A stretch of DNA of 64,000 nt from NCBI GenBank assembly GCA_002104905.1, contig MCFE01000063.1:1-64000 (forward strand). Reading direction: 5' to 3'. Every line of letters starts with the position of its first letter. Within the stretch, counting starts at the first letter, position 1. Below, piece by piece: positions 12,201-22,656 of this stretch. Under the pieces are notes generated by a model. The model saw nothing but the letters and a program-made list of their open reading frames with translations, was not told where the DNA came from and searched no databases. A program made the position numbers and the translations under genes. The stretch comes from Basidiobolus meristosporus CBS 931.73 (Eukaryota; Basidiobolomycota; Basidiobolomycetes; Basidiobolales; Basidiobolaceae).

Positions 12201-13124
12201 GTATCTAGATTGTTCAATGCTAATGAATCGGGATCTTGTGCACGTCCTTCGGAGTCTTATAACCAAGACTCCAGTACAGAGGTGCCAAAGACATTTGTAT
12301 CTATACGAGATTCGACGGAGATAGCCACACATCCAACAACAGAAGATTCGAAGCCTAATGCGAAGCAGCGTTGGGGGAAAATACAGCAGCAAATCATAAA
12401 TAACCCTCTTCTTTCCTTGTTCCTCCATCCTTTTACGAACATATCAGGCCCAGTTGGCGAGGATTTGATTGAAGTACCACCTAATAGTGAAACACCATGC
12501 CGCGAAGCATATCAAGACGACACCAACCCTTATGAAACCTACATTCACCCCGACTTTATTCGGCCCCTTCCAAAAAGTCTCTGGCTACCAAAAAATCCTC
12601 TAAAAAAACTACACAATTTAGATGAGGATATCATCGAGGTCAAGACTGTTCTAAACTCCAGTTTATTGGAAGCGGCATCAGCCCAACCCGACTTTGACAT
12701 ACCCCACGCCATAGTCAATGACCGGCCAACGTTCGCCTTGGGTTACCTGGGCCAGTCGATTCCAAAAAGACCCAAACCAAGTATACACACAATTGACGAG
12801 CCACAAGTGAGGTACAGAACAAGGCAGCCTAGTAAAGCAGATTTCCGACGTGATGTGGTCTTCAACACACAAACAAACCAGCTCGAGCTCGTCAACCGGT
12901 CCAAAGCTAGTCTCAATCCAACCACCAATGAAACAGAAAACATGAGACTTAGAAAAGATACCAACGGCTTCATAGACCTCATACGAAGTGGACTCGTAAA
13001 TCTTGGCAATAGAAGCGAGATACTACTTCCTTGGACTCATAGGAAGGAGTATGATGACAAGGACCAAGAAGCGATGGAAAGCGGCTCTATTCATAGCTCG
13101 GTATCAAGCGGACTGAGTATTTAA
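9204..13124 (+). CDS. CSC1/OSCA/RSN1-like calcium-permeable osmosensitive channel (1193 aa)
   Basis: Membrane channel of the DUF221/TMEM63 superfamily. Exons are 9204-9370, 9437-10579, 10705-10898, 10968-11158 and 11238-13124; all phases agree. The late-exocytosis N-terminal TM region covers about residues 1-165, a cytosolic RRM-like domain follows from VIVTHIPD (about 190) to EPRDVLWAN (about 420), and the seven-helix channel core begins at RRIIVNLSLWALTILWLFP (about 428) and ends near residue 720. The tail of about 470 residues is Ser-rich and probably disordered, with a short fungal C-terminal motif (HPDFIRPLP, SLWLP) near 1000. Intron 2 is the longest (125 nt). Expected at the plasma membrane or vesicles. 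No disrupted segment is seen. Confidence 0.9.
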
Positions 13125-13458
13125 TCTAGAGATACGGCTTTTCTGCATATTTACTTTGGCGCGACCGAAGATTTGTTTCTGCATTTTGTCAACCAGCACC
13201 GCCAGTTCAATATCTTCCGTTTTTCCTGTATTGTTTTTTTGAAGAACATAGATGAACATGTGACCCAACTAGGTCCCCAAAATATAAGATGGTTCGATTG
13301 CAAATGTCATTGACCTCGATTTCCACTCTGGGAAAAATCCGAGTGTAGGCCCCGATTTCCCGGAGACGATATGCCAAATCGCGTACCAAAACAATTGGCC
13401 ATTCGACTGTACGACATGTATCCCTGTCACGGTGGCCTGTGCAAGGAGGTCGTCTCAT
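13104..13458 (-). pseudogene. possible small gene with one frame break in an A7 run
   Basis: From ATG 13458 an 83-codon frame contains VRDLAYRLREIGAY and EIEVNDICNRTILYFGDLVG. After a run of seven A residues near 13220-13230 the protein-like reading continues in another frame as KTEDIELAVLVDKMQKQIFG to a stop at 13104. The order helix, helix, loop, ED-x-x-x-A-helix is reminiscent of histone-fold proteins, but I cannot name a family. No intron with proper ends fixes the phase. The end overlaps the last codons of the convergent channel gene by 21 bases. It may be a one-base sequence error, a decayed gene or chance. Confidence 0.3.
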
Positions 13459-14311
13459 CTACGCCGGCTTCATTCAAAAGAGATGTCTCTTTGATTAGAT
13501 AATATCGGGAGCAACTGTTCGTTGGCTTTAGATGCTTGTGTCCTTGGCAATCATGATCTAGATGGTTCGTGTCACTCGATCACCGATGGTATCAGCTATC
13601 ACCTGATCGTGGTGTTACCAAATCAAGTTCCAAATCTCGTATTTCCAATTAATGTCGTAGCAAATATCGCCTCAGCAAGCCGTTTCATTCTAGGGCCATT
13701 GGATTTTTAGAGCGTCTGCTGTGACCGTAACGAAAATATTTCCTTTTCAAACACCTGCGCTCGATTCGATTCCCGAAGGTAATCGTAGCTACACTTTAAT
13801 ACCACACTTAAGGCTCGAATGCATGTGCGAGGGCCTCAGGATAAATATAACAGGCTAAATGCAGCCAATGGCCGTATTTCTCAATTGAACACCAAACACA
13901 CATGCAGCCCACTAAATTCGCATGAAGAAAAATTGTTTACCCAGATCGCCTCTGATATCTCAAATGCGTCGATCTCTTAGGTAAACAACCATCTTGACAA
14001 AGTGCCAGGTCATACTTTTGCTCCTTCGTTTAATAGCACAACATACTTTTGACCAATTCTTCGTCAACCGGACTCATCTGCCTTCTAGTTGTACCCTAGA
14101 GATTTATGAAGCATATTCATTTGTACCATTTTTTGTCAATATAATCTTCCCGTGATCTAGCAAGTATTGCAACTTATACCTACAATACATCAACGATACC
14201 ATCAGGTGCGCCGTAAACCCAAGCCTCGATCTAGATTTCACACCTCCTTTATAAGTAACTGTTACGCTTCGATCTAATCGCTAGAGAAGAAAGTTCACGA
14301 TATCGTTCAAG
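13459..14311. other. intergenic, promoter of the PAS gene
   Basis: No coding frame with support. The right part is the leader of the PAS gene and holds its TATA box. Confidence 0.5.
14250..14257 (+). promoter_or_regulatory. TATA box of the PAS gene
   Basis: TATAAGTA, 55-62 bases before the ATG at 14312. Confidence 0.5.
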
Positions 14312-15299
14312 ATGATCTCACCGAAAGTGCTGGATTTCTTTGCTTTTGTCGAAGGAAGCGTAGAAGCGCGTTTCCTTTACATCTCGAACGGGGTTACCGA
14401 ACTGCTGGGGTATCGCCCCGACGAATTAATCGGCCAAAAAATGGTGGATTACTGTCATCCAGATCAAACCTCCTCCATTGACCTTTTCGCAGCTTTTACC
14501 ATGGTTCGAGATATATTTCTGTCGGGTTCCACCTTTCACATAAAACACAAGAACGGAACCTGGGTTCACGTCGAGGTGATGAGCTCGTGCTGCTATACCA
14601 AAAGAGTTCTTAGGTTTGCGCCTGTTGATCAATGCAGTAAGTACCGTATTACAGGTCGACTATTGACTTCATTCTAGACGTTAACTGGGAGTGAAGAGCC
14701 TCATAGGAAAGTCGATGAATGGTTCGAGTTCAGCCTTCGCGGAGATGTATCAGTTAAAGTACGCAAATTCCGAAATAGACATTCTCTCAAGGGGCGCGTA
14801 ACTAACTTCTCAACAGAATTGGAAACAGAGTCACGAGAACCTGCTGAATGAGCTGCATCAGCGATTGGTGAGGAGTCAAGATATACCGATCAATTCTGAG
14901 CCGCGCGTATGCTTTGTACTTGAGCGTGGCAAAGACCATCCGGCAATAATCTATTCTTCGCCCTCAGCCGAGTTTTTGTTAGGGATCCCTAGCGCGGAGC
15001 TTACTGGCTCGCAGCTTGTCACATTCCTCCACCCGGAAGAAATCCCTGTGATTATTGATAGAATGAAGCAGGTTCAGGAGGATTCATCGGTTTCCACCGT
15101 TGTGCTTCACTTCTTTTCACCAACATTTACTTGGGTCAAATTAGATGGGGTATTCTGGGCTACGCAGGATAGTCTCATATTAGTGGTGCGCTCTTACAAG
15201 CCGAAAATGCACCAGAGGCCATGGCGATTCTTGTTAGACTCTGGAACTGATACCACCAGTGAGGCAGAGCTGATGGAGTTCGCAGCCGAGACTGAGTGA
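14312..15299 (+). CDS. two-PAS-domain protein (about 287 aa)
   Basis: Likely sensory or partner-binding protein with two PAS folds. PAS1 (about residues 10-110) has FLYISNGVTELLGYRPDELIG and the following HPDQ and HIKHKNGTWVHVE strands. PAS2 (about 150-250) has PAIIYSSPSAEFLLGI, FLHPEE and a final V-x-L-x-F strand. Exon 3 (14817-15299) and its acceptor CAACAG with an ACTAAC branch site are clear. The exon 1/2 junction is uncertain: my best phase-correct model is 14312-14640, 14707-14758 and 14817-15299, using donors GTACCG and GTACGC. A stronger-looking donor GTAAGT at 14637 gives the wrong phase with every acceptor I tried. The LOV flavin-cysteine motif is absent, and no DNA-binding or kinase domain follows, so its output is unclear. 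Confidence 0.7.
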
Positions 15300-16056
15300 A
15301 TGTGCTCCTCAAGCTGGTAGATAGGTTTATTAATTCCGTATGTGCAGAGAATAAACTTAAGGCGCTGATATTCCATTCCGCCCTGGATTTCACATCTCTT
15401 CTGGATACAACCCTTCATGCAAGCTGGTTGATTTCGATTCACATGTTCAGTTTCTGAAACATTTCGCAATCAGCAACACATAGCCCGTGACGCCTTTCTA
15501 TGCTTGCCATATGTCAGCTGGGTATGGGTACTGGCTATGCTGTGATTTGCTTAGTATACATTCCCCGAGTAAACGGCCAACCAGTTCGGCAGTGTGGGCC
15601 CTCCATAAACAAATGGCGTAAGTCCACCAATACACGCATTTGTGACCACAAAACAACACCCCAATGTTATGCGTTGGTGTCGAAACTTGGAAACAGACGC
15701 TGTGTTGCGGGGGGAGTGTGCTTTTACGGATAAAGGCCATGCTGCGATCGGAACAAATGCACTTACCGCGCACAAACGAGTGTCCATTATGTGGCATACT
15801 CAACTGTACCCCGGGTACTAAGGATATCTGAGCAGAGTCGACACTTGCACCGGGAAATAATGGGGATTACCTTATTTCCTGTCGTTTCAAATAAAGTTAG
15901 AGCAACATCTGAAACGTTTGACAAATTGTAAAGATAGTGGTCTTGTTAGAGAGTCTTCCAGGCCGGGGTGGCGATCGCGCCCGCTATATAAGGTGCCTCG
16001 GTGAGTGAGTCCAGCCAAGATCTTCAATTTAGACAACTCAGTTATTGGTTAAAGTT
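15300..16056. other. intergenic with overlapping open frames
   Basis: Between 15498 and 15803 three frames of 75-100 codons overlap, two of them antisense. One has a plausible donor (GTAAGTGC at 15768), but I find no consistent spliced product. The rest is the leader of the next gene. Confidence 0.45.
15985..15992 (+). promoter_or_regulatory. TATA box of the F-box-like gene
   Basis: TATATAAG, 65-72 bases before ATG 16057, preceded by a GC-rich stretch. Confidence 0.6.
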
Positions 16057-16827
16057 ATGAGCCATTTTTCCAAGTCAACCAACGTCCTTGCTGTCAAAGC
16101 CCCCAAGATCGCGAAAAAATCGGGGCATAGAATAAAGTCTGAACCAGCGCTAACGGAGTTGGAGGTCCAACCTGGCCACGAAGAGGTTTTGAACGAAAAG
16201 CTCGTGGCGCATTTGATCAAGTATTTAGATTTCAACACCTTGATTAGTGCCATGGAGACCTGCAAAACCTGGTGGAAGTTGGGGGTTCCGGTAATCCAGG
16301 AACATCTGAAAGGGAGTAAATTCACCTTATTGCTACAGCAGGAGTGCCGTTTGAAACATACCGTTGAATTCCACTTCGAGATGATTGATCCTTCTTCGGG
16401 GCAGGTGATATTCATGGCAAGCAATCCCAGTCCACGCAGATACTACCACGGCTCACCTCAGCCTGACGTGACAGATTTCACTTTCATCCAGCAGTCCACC
16501 CAGACCATCCTCACCACGAAGAGCTACTTCACCGACACCAAGCGTGGTGGGATCAAAGGAACCTCACACCCGCTGGATGGTAAAAGGCCCACTGTCCCGA
16601 AGTCCTGGGAGTTCTTTTATAGAGTAGTTGAAGACGGCAAAGAGCGCTGGATATACCCTGTCACATTCCAATGTGATCTATGCTTTTTGTCCACCCCAGA
16701 GCCCGCCTCACCTACCACCGTGGACAGGATTACCAACTGGATCAGGAGAATCCCCAGCAACCAACAGATCCATCGCAAAAACAGTACCAAGTCGCTCATT
16801 CGAAGGAAAACCTTGTCAGCGGCATAA
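16057..16827 (+). CDS. F-box-like protein (256 aa)
   Basis: Intronless. After a basic N-terminus, residues about 45-85 (LNEKLVAHLIKYLDFNTLI then CKTWWKLG) have the spacing of an F-box: Leu at start, paired Leu/Ile helices, and Cys-Lys-x-Trp near the end. F-box proteins bind SKP1 in SCF ubiquitin ligases and present substrates with their C-terminal part. That part (about 100-230) alternates beta-like segments with aromatic and Trp residues and matches no repeat family I know; the end is Arg/Lys-rich. I chose ATG 16057 because a TATA box is well placed and no ATG lies between. The F-box reading is by pattern, moderately sure. Confidence 0.6.
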   Translation: MSHFSKSTNVLAVKAPKIAKKSGHRIKSEPALTELEVQPGHEEVLNEKLVAHLIKYLDFNTLISAMETCKTWWKLGVPVIQEHLKGSKFTLLLQQECRLKHTVEFHFEMIDPSSGQVIFMASNPSPRRYYHGSPQPDVTDFTFIQQSTQTILTTKSYFTDTKRGGIKGTSHPLDGKRPTVPKSWEFFYRVVEDGKERWIYPVTFQCDLCFLSTPEPASPTTVDRITNWIRRIPSNQQIHRKNSTKSLIRRKTLSAA

Positions 16828-17250
16828 GCAACCAATCCTTGCGAGTCCGAGTATAGAGTTAGATGCAATGATTCCCGAGCAACCTCCTATCCCCTATTCT
16901 CTAGTCGATCCTGGAGAGTGCAATTTGTTATTTCAGTAACATCAGTGTAATAAACCTACTCAAAGAAGCACGAATATTGCCCTGCCTAGCATGCTGCTGT
17001 TTTGACAGATCCCGGTACCATGCCATGCAGAAACTGTTGGTTTTCTTTCCTTGCACAAAGGGGATCAGACTCGCTCGAGAAGTTTTGGATGGTATATGTT
17101 CGTTTGTGATTTATTGGACGTGGTTAATGTTTACAAAGTGATGAGATAGTGTTAACTTCGGTTAATTGCATGTCATAACACATGAAGTCTAAATTGATTT
17201 GATAAATTGGGAAATGGCTTTGCACTGACGAAGGGGTGTACACCCCAGAT
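16828..17250. other. convergent intergenic spacer
   Basis: 3' flanks of the F-box-like gene and the transporter; contains AATAAA-like and TAATAAAC sequence near 16947 but nothing else. Confidence 0.5.
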
Positions 17251-18805
17251 TCACACTTGCTCCATCGTTACGTGTCTCGGAATTTTGGTTTCAGGTACGA
17301 AGAATAGGACGTATAAGGCGCAGCATCCAGTACTAATGGCAAATGGAAGGAATGCCCAGTTACCCAGGAACAATCTCACCGTAGGAAATACAAACCCAAT
17401 GATAAAATTGCAGAACCAATTGATGGCGCTACACAACGAGGCGCCAGTGCCCAAGGCTGCTGGTGGAAGCAGCTCCGGGACCAAAAGCCACGGTAGGGGA
17501 CCAAGACCAGTTCCAAAGCAGCCAACAAACAACATCACCGATATCATCACCATTACATTGACACGAGCGATGGTGGCTACAACAATCAAAATGGAAGCCA
17601 GACACATGCCAAAGCTACTAACCAGCATCAGAGGCTTGCGGCCTACACGATCCACTGTGATGGTAGAAAGCAGCGATACCGTAATGTTTGTGACAGCAAC
17701 CAGCAACGTGAATATCCCAGAATTCTTCGAGCCAAGGACCGATTGGAAGATCGAGGTTGAATAATACACGACGGCGTTGATCCCACACAGCTGTTGGAAC
17801 ATATGGATTACAAGAGCGTTTAGAAGCCCTCGTCGTGCCTCGGATTCCTTGAGAATATCTTTGATCCCCATCTTTTTAACGGGGCGCGTTGCAGTGTTGA
17901 TTTTTTCGTCCGCAGTGTTTGATGGAGGGGAGCAATTTTTAAGGCACAGCATGTCAAACTCGCGCTCAATGTTGTGGCCTTCGCGGAGCGCATGCAGGGC
18001 GCTTCGTGCTTCATTTTTACGGCCTTGAGTCAATAGCCAGGCCGGTGTCTCCGTACAGAACAACAGAAGAACCGTTTGGAGCAGACAAGGAACAGCAGTC
18101 AAAGAGAAAAGTATTCTCCATCCTGGCACGTAGGTGAGCACCAGGGACAATCCTTGTGCTACAAGAACACCACTCACCACTGATATTTGGGCCATGGTGC
18201 CGATCATTCCTTTGTAGCGGAGAGGGGCAATTTCCGAATTGTATACTGCAACAAACACACTGGCAGATCCAGCTCCCAGACCGGCAAAGAATCTTCCAAG
18301 GATCAACTGGGGTACACTTGTAGATGTGCACATCAAAATACCGGCAATGATTATGTTTATGTTGTTCAACCACAGCGCTTTTTTTCTTCCGAAGTAGTCG
18401 ATGATGGATCCAGCCCCAAGACCAGCGACCAAAGAACCAAGTGCGAATATAGCTAAAGTAAACCCCCTGCATTTCGCAATAGATCAGTAACCGTTTCACG
18501 CCGGTGACGTAATGAACAAAGATTTACCAAACGATGGGCGTCATAGGAAGACATGGTGGAAGTATAGAAGGAGGGTAATCTTCGGGGTTACACCCAACAA
18601 TGACACGTTGTGGTGTGTTTGGAGATCCAGCATTAAATCCAGTAATGAAGGTTGAGAGCGCTGCTGTAAACACGCTGAAGGCGATGTAAGGGCTAACGCC
18701 GCAATCGGTTGAGTTATAAGTATACACCTCGATCTCGAGGTGTTCCTTCGGGTAGTTTAAGACCTTCGAAGGAGTGACGGTCCGAATGTCGGTTTTGCCT
18801 TTCAT
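17251..18805 (-). CDS. MFS hexose transporter, GLUT-like (497 aa)
   Basis: Major-facilitator sugar porter expected in the plasma membrane. Exon 1 18805-18528 and exon 2 18466-17251; the intron (GTAAAT..GCAG) splits a Trp codon to give PIVWGFTLAIFALG. Signature motifs in order: GSIIDYFGRKKALW (loop 2-3), ILGRFFAGLGAGSASVFV, E-x-APLRYKG, ETPAWLL, QQLCGINAVVYYSTSIF (helix 7, hexose recognition), DRVGRKPL, and PETK near the end. The PESPR-like sequence has Thr-Pro-Ala instead of Ser-Pro-Arg. Twelve helices are expected. The order of motifs and QQxCGINxxxYY resemble animal GLUT and fungal hexose carriers more than proton-coupled disaccharide carriers. Substrate is inferred. Confidence 0.9.
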
Positions 18806-18891
18806 TGTGATTAATCTTTAGTCCGGATTTTTAATGGATGTCAAACAGATAATCCATTCAACCTGTATGCTCAATGGCACGAGGGAATGGG

Positions 18892-18899
18892 CTTTTATA
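18892..18899 (-). promoter_or_regulatory. TATA box of the hexose transporter
   Basis: TATAAAAG on the minus strand, 87-94 bases before ATG 18805. Confidence 0.55.
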
Positions 18900-19947
18900 G
18901 AGCCCATTACTGGTGGGAGCCACCAATGATAAGCGATAATGCGAAGGTTGGGAGCTGATGGCCACTGGAGAAAGGCAGCTGGGTATACAGAAGAAGGTAC
19001 ATCATGTTCTTCCTCGCATTACCCACAAAAACAAATCACTGAGGCTTATGCAGATCGGGTTTGGCATTCTCATCACAAAATAGTGGAAGCGTGATACGCT
19101 CCTGATATGCGAATGTTACTCATTATTATCCTCACGAAGCCTATCATTTACACTCCAACATCCATCATAGTATGAAGTTTTGCTGATTAGTAGATGGACT
19201 CCAGCTTTGATACCCAATGGAGCAAATATTCATGGCATCACACCATATAACTGAAGCAGATCGACGTAGTATATCCTTAATGCGATCATTGCTCCTCGAA
19301 CCCAAACTTATGCATCTTGAAACAGCCCGACTTCCATAGGTAAAGCAGAGAGGAACCACTAAGCGTTAGGAAAAGCTCATCCAGCTCTATTTTCTGATTC
19401 AACAGCTTGTCAAAGCACCTCCATACATACAATCTTAGCAATGCCAAAGATGGGATCCAGGGACAATAGTTGCAGGATTTCCGAACTGAGCCGTTGACCG
19501 CAAGCCTTACGATAGCTCCATAACGGGCGGACATTCTGAACACCATCCAACATTGCATGGTAAACCTGGGGACAAGCCATTCCGGGTATATCGCGCCGCA
19601 TTCGGCTTTGGATGATTTGCGAAGGATATATCGTTTGACTCAGAAGGGACAGACAAACGATGGCCATCGCATAATTACTTCGTAAAGAGTCCAAATACGG
19701 AAACATTCATACCTTGTACCAGCTCCTTCCCCATTGCGGCCTTCATGTGAGTGGGTTCGAATCGCAGGGCCTGCGGTGACTTGCGGGTTGGCGGTGACAC
19801 CGCTCTACCATCATAAACCATTGCTAACCTTGGTCCTAGTCCTAATCCCTAGAGCTTGGACTAGGGCCGGCTGGTCACAAATTTTGCTTGCATTTCAAAT
19901 CATGACCCACAGCATCTCGTGCATTCTGAAACCGGTCATTCTTCAAC

Positions 19948-20460
19948 ATGACTGGGTTCCGGAGCTATCAGTGGAGCGAAATTTCTCCGGAGGGACTGAA
20001 GCAGATACCAGCCTGGCAATGTTACCTATTCAGGCTTGCATTGAATCAGGATCCACGGGTTTCACCGCAGCCAGGAAACCCACCTATGCTACATCGGCCT
20101 CACCAACATATGATCTTTAGTGTGAATCGATGGACCAATACTGCGGACGGTGGATCGTCAACATCAGCGTATCACCAAGTCTCCGGTCGACCTTCATCTT
20201 GCTCCCTCCTCCCTCTTGCATTCCATCCTCGCGAGGAAACTGGCATTGACGGCGGAAGTTCCTGGAATTCAGTGCAAACAATGCGGTCGGTTTACGTCAG
20301 CGACGGTGCACCCGTACCAATGACATTCAACGCAAGTATATCTGAGCCACATTTGCGGTCGATCGGATGGAAGCATTCGGGTGAGCTCGATGTGACAAGC
20401 CTATTTCAGTCAAAACAAATGGTGTATACAGATATGTGTGGCATTAACCAAGTGGAGTGA
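19948..20460 (+). CDS. doubtful open reading frame (170 aa)
   Basis: Single ATG frame of 170 codons with a Trp/Pro/Ser-rich product. No family, no TATA box and no intron. A second frame is also open across its first half, which weakens the case. It may be chance. Confidence 0.18.
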   Translation: MTGFRSYQWSEISPEGLKQIPAWQCYLFRLALNQDPRVSPQPGNPPMLHRPHQHMIFSVNRWTNTADGGSSTSAYHQVSGRPSSCSLLPLAFHPREETGIDGGSSWNSVQTMRSVYVSDGAPVPMTFNASISEPHLRSIGWKHSGELDVTSLFQSKQMVYTDMCGINQVE

Positions 20461-20659
20461 ACATCTAAATCCAGACATGCTCTATTTTCAGTATCAAGGA
20501 AACATTGGAGACCCTGGATTGGGTCTAGACTTGAAACAATCCCATGTTGCTGGTGATAATGGTTGAATTACACCTAATCCCACGTGCACTCAATACAGTG
20601 GATTGCTGGTGACCTTTGACTGCTCTAATTCTTGTAATTCCACCAACGCATTCCATTGA

Positions 20660-20975
20660 CTTGGACACCTTGATTATATCTTACAAACCTTGGTGCTTCT
20701 TGCCCAAATTTTTTGTTGAGGAATAATTGGAATTCTAACCAGATGTTAGGTACTCAGGGCATGAAGATTCTCAGAGTTGTCCATGTTGGAAGGGTTTTGG
20801 AGATACTTGAGGTGATTGGGAAATCAAGTAGATTATATGGTTTTCACTGGACAATTTATTGAATTTAAAGTAGCTCACCTTCATATGGCACTGGCAGACA
20901 CATATGCACAATATGATCAGGAAGATTCCAAGATCATGTGTGCAAAGTTAGGCGGTTTTTGGGCAACTCACAATA
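20660..20975. repeat. mosaic of decayed copia LTR fragments, both orientations
   Basis: 20700-20785 matches the plus-strand LTR middle (TACTCAGGGCATGAAGATTC like the CCCAGAACATG segment). 20790-20975 matches the minus-strand LTR (GATTGGGAAATCAAGTAGAT, then GTGTGCAAAGTTAGGC). Strongly diverged. Confidence 0.6.
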
Positions 20976-21010
20976 TCCACCAACATCTGAGGTACCCAGG
21001 ATATGAAAAA

Positions 21011-21254
21011 ACTTAGAATATTTTCACCAAAATATTGGGTACCCATTAAATGAAAACTCTCAAAGTTTTCCAAACAGCCCCAAAATTTGCACACATGCTC
21101 TTGGGACCTTTCTAGACCTATTCTACATGTTTATTATGCCAACACCATGTAAAAGTATAAATACTACTTTTACACTCAATAAATCATTAAGTGAAAACCA
21201 CAAAATCTACTTGTCCTCCCATTCACTTTCAGTATCTCCAAAGCTCTTACAACA
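21011..21254 (+). repeat. 5'-truncated copia LTR
   Basis: Matches the last two thirds of the intact LTR, including the TATA-containing inverted repeat (GTAAAAGTA / TACTTTTAC), AATAAATCATTAAGTG and the end CTCTTACAACA. No primer site follows, so it is a solo or truncated LTR. Confidence 0.75.
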
Positions 21255-22307
21255 GCTGGGGGATTCTGATAGAAACCTAGTTGGTAAAGAGCTTTTTAGG
21301 TATTTTACTGCTTTTGTTGCCTCACAGGCCACTGTTTACTTTGCCTACAGAGTGGAAAAGGCTATGATGGGGAGTATCTGTGATTCCTATAAGATTGCAC
21401 CTTTACAGTTAATCAAGGTGCATTCTGTTCCATATTAAAGTGCCTGCTATTAACCAGTTAAAAGGCTATTGCTAATGCAAGATCCTAGGACTGAGAGGCA
21501 TCAATGCCATCATGACCTAATACTAAACCATCCAGGTTAAGTTGCCCTATGGCATTATGCCACTGTGCTCACACATGTTTCTATATATCCTAGCCTTCAG
21601 CCAGTAGAATAAAATCTAGCACTTCATCTGCCACACTTTGAAACATTTCCAGGCAATTTCATGTACATTCTGCTTGGCACTGCTCTTGAAGATATGCCAC
21701 CACCTCTTTGTGGTAACACTACTATTCTAATATTTTACTCTGGTTTGTTTGATATATGTTGTGCTTGTTGGTTTTGTAGCATTGCTTGTTGGTGGGATTT
21801 ACATAGTATCTACTACTAAGGTGATGGAGGCTATTGTAGATATACTCTATACTTTACAAGCTTATCAGCCTCACTAGAAATTTTCTCAGCTGAATATAGC
21901 TGTAGTCTTGTTGGTAGTTCTTCCTGACTATTATGGGTTTGGGCCAGTCTTTGCTTGCAGCATCAGCTATAGCAATATACAGTATTTGCCTTACATGTCT
22001 CTGTCTTTGCCTTAAGTGGGTTTTGCTTCTTTTCCTTGGTTTTGTCACCATCAGGACCCTGACTGATACCTTGATTGGGCAGTCTAAGAGAGAATATCAG
22101 TTATAGGCTAACTCAATATCATCACAACATGACCCTATGTAGAAATTTAACAAAAGGCTAGTGAATCAATATCATTATACCAGCTGAATTCCAAACTTTT
22201 CCAAACTTGCAACTCTGAATATGTCTGGCTTTATCCATTTCACAGTGAAGTGTACATATTTTCCAGAAGGAGACCTGACTTGGTAGCCTTCCACCCATAT
22301 TGGCAGT
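21255..22307. other. AT-rich sequence, no recognised feature
   Basis: No gene. The base composition resembles the surrounding retroelement debris, but I see no clear match to gag, pol or LTR. Confidence 0.45.
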
Positions 22308-22656
22308 TGTTGTAAGAGTCTTGGAAATATTGGAAGTGTATGGGAGGACAAGTAGATTATGTGGTTTTCACTTAATGATTTATTGTATATTAAAGTAGTA
22401 TTTATACTTTTACATGGTGCTGGTATATCAAGTATGCAGAATAGGTTTAAAAAGGCTCCAAGAGCATGAGTGCAAAGTTTGGAGCTGTTTGGACAACTTT
22501 GAGAATTTTTATGTTCTGGCTATCAGATATTTCAGTGAAAATATTGCAAGTAAATCCCAACAAGGAATTTGATCAGTATTCTCTAAGATATGTAGGTAGT
22601 GGTCCAAGTTACTAAGTTAGGCAAGTACTCAGGTGGAATTATGTATTTTTACAACA
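22308..22656 (-). repeat. near-full-length copia LTR, minus strand
   Basis: Starts TGTTGTAAGAGTC and ends TTTTTACAACA, 349 bases, complementary to the intact LTR with scattered changes. Directly abuts the reverse-transcriptase remnant at 22657. The 5 bases on either side (GCAGT and TTTGA) do not match, so the flank has been rearranged. Confidence 0.8.

Larger units (their letters stand above)
18806..20659. other. long region with no firm gene
   Basis: About 1.85 kb. Overlapping frames occur on both strands (19165-19706 minus; 19734-20460 plus). Only the frame listed separately at 19948-20460 is long enough to note. No RNA gene: a T-arm-like TTCGAATC at 19755 cannot form a tRNA. Confidence 0.5.

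Noticed and set aside
15498-15803. Overlapping 75-100-codon frames on both strands
   Set aside because: At most one could be real and none has a consistent start, splice pattern or domain.
17207-17764. Long plus-strand frame opposite the hexose transporter
   Set aside because: It is antisense to conserved transporter codons and has no features of its own.
19745-19770. TGGGTTCGAATCGCAG looks like a tRNA B box
   Set aside because: The T-stem does not pair (two mismatches of five) and no D-arm, anticodon arm or acceptor stem can be drawn upstream.
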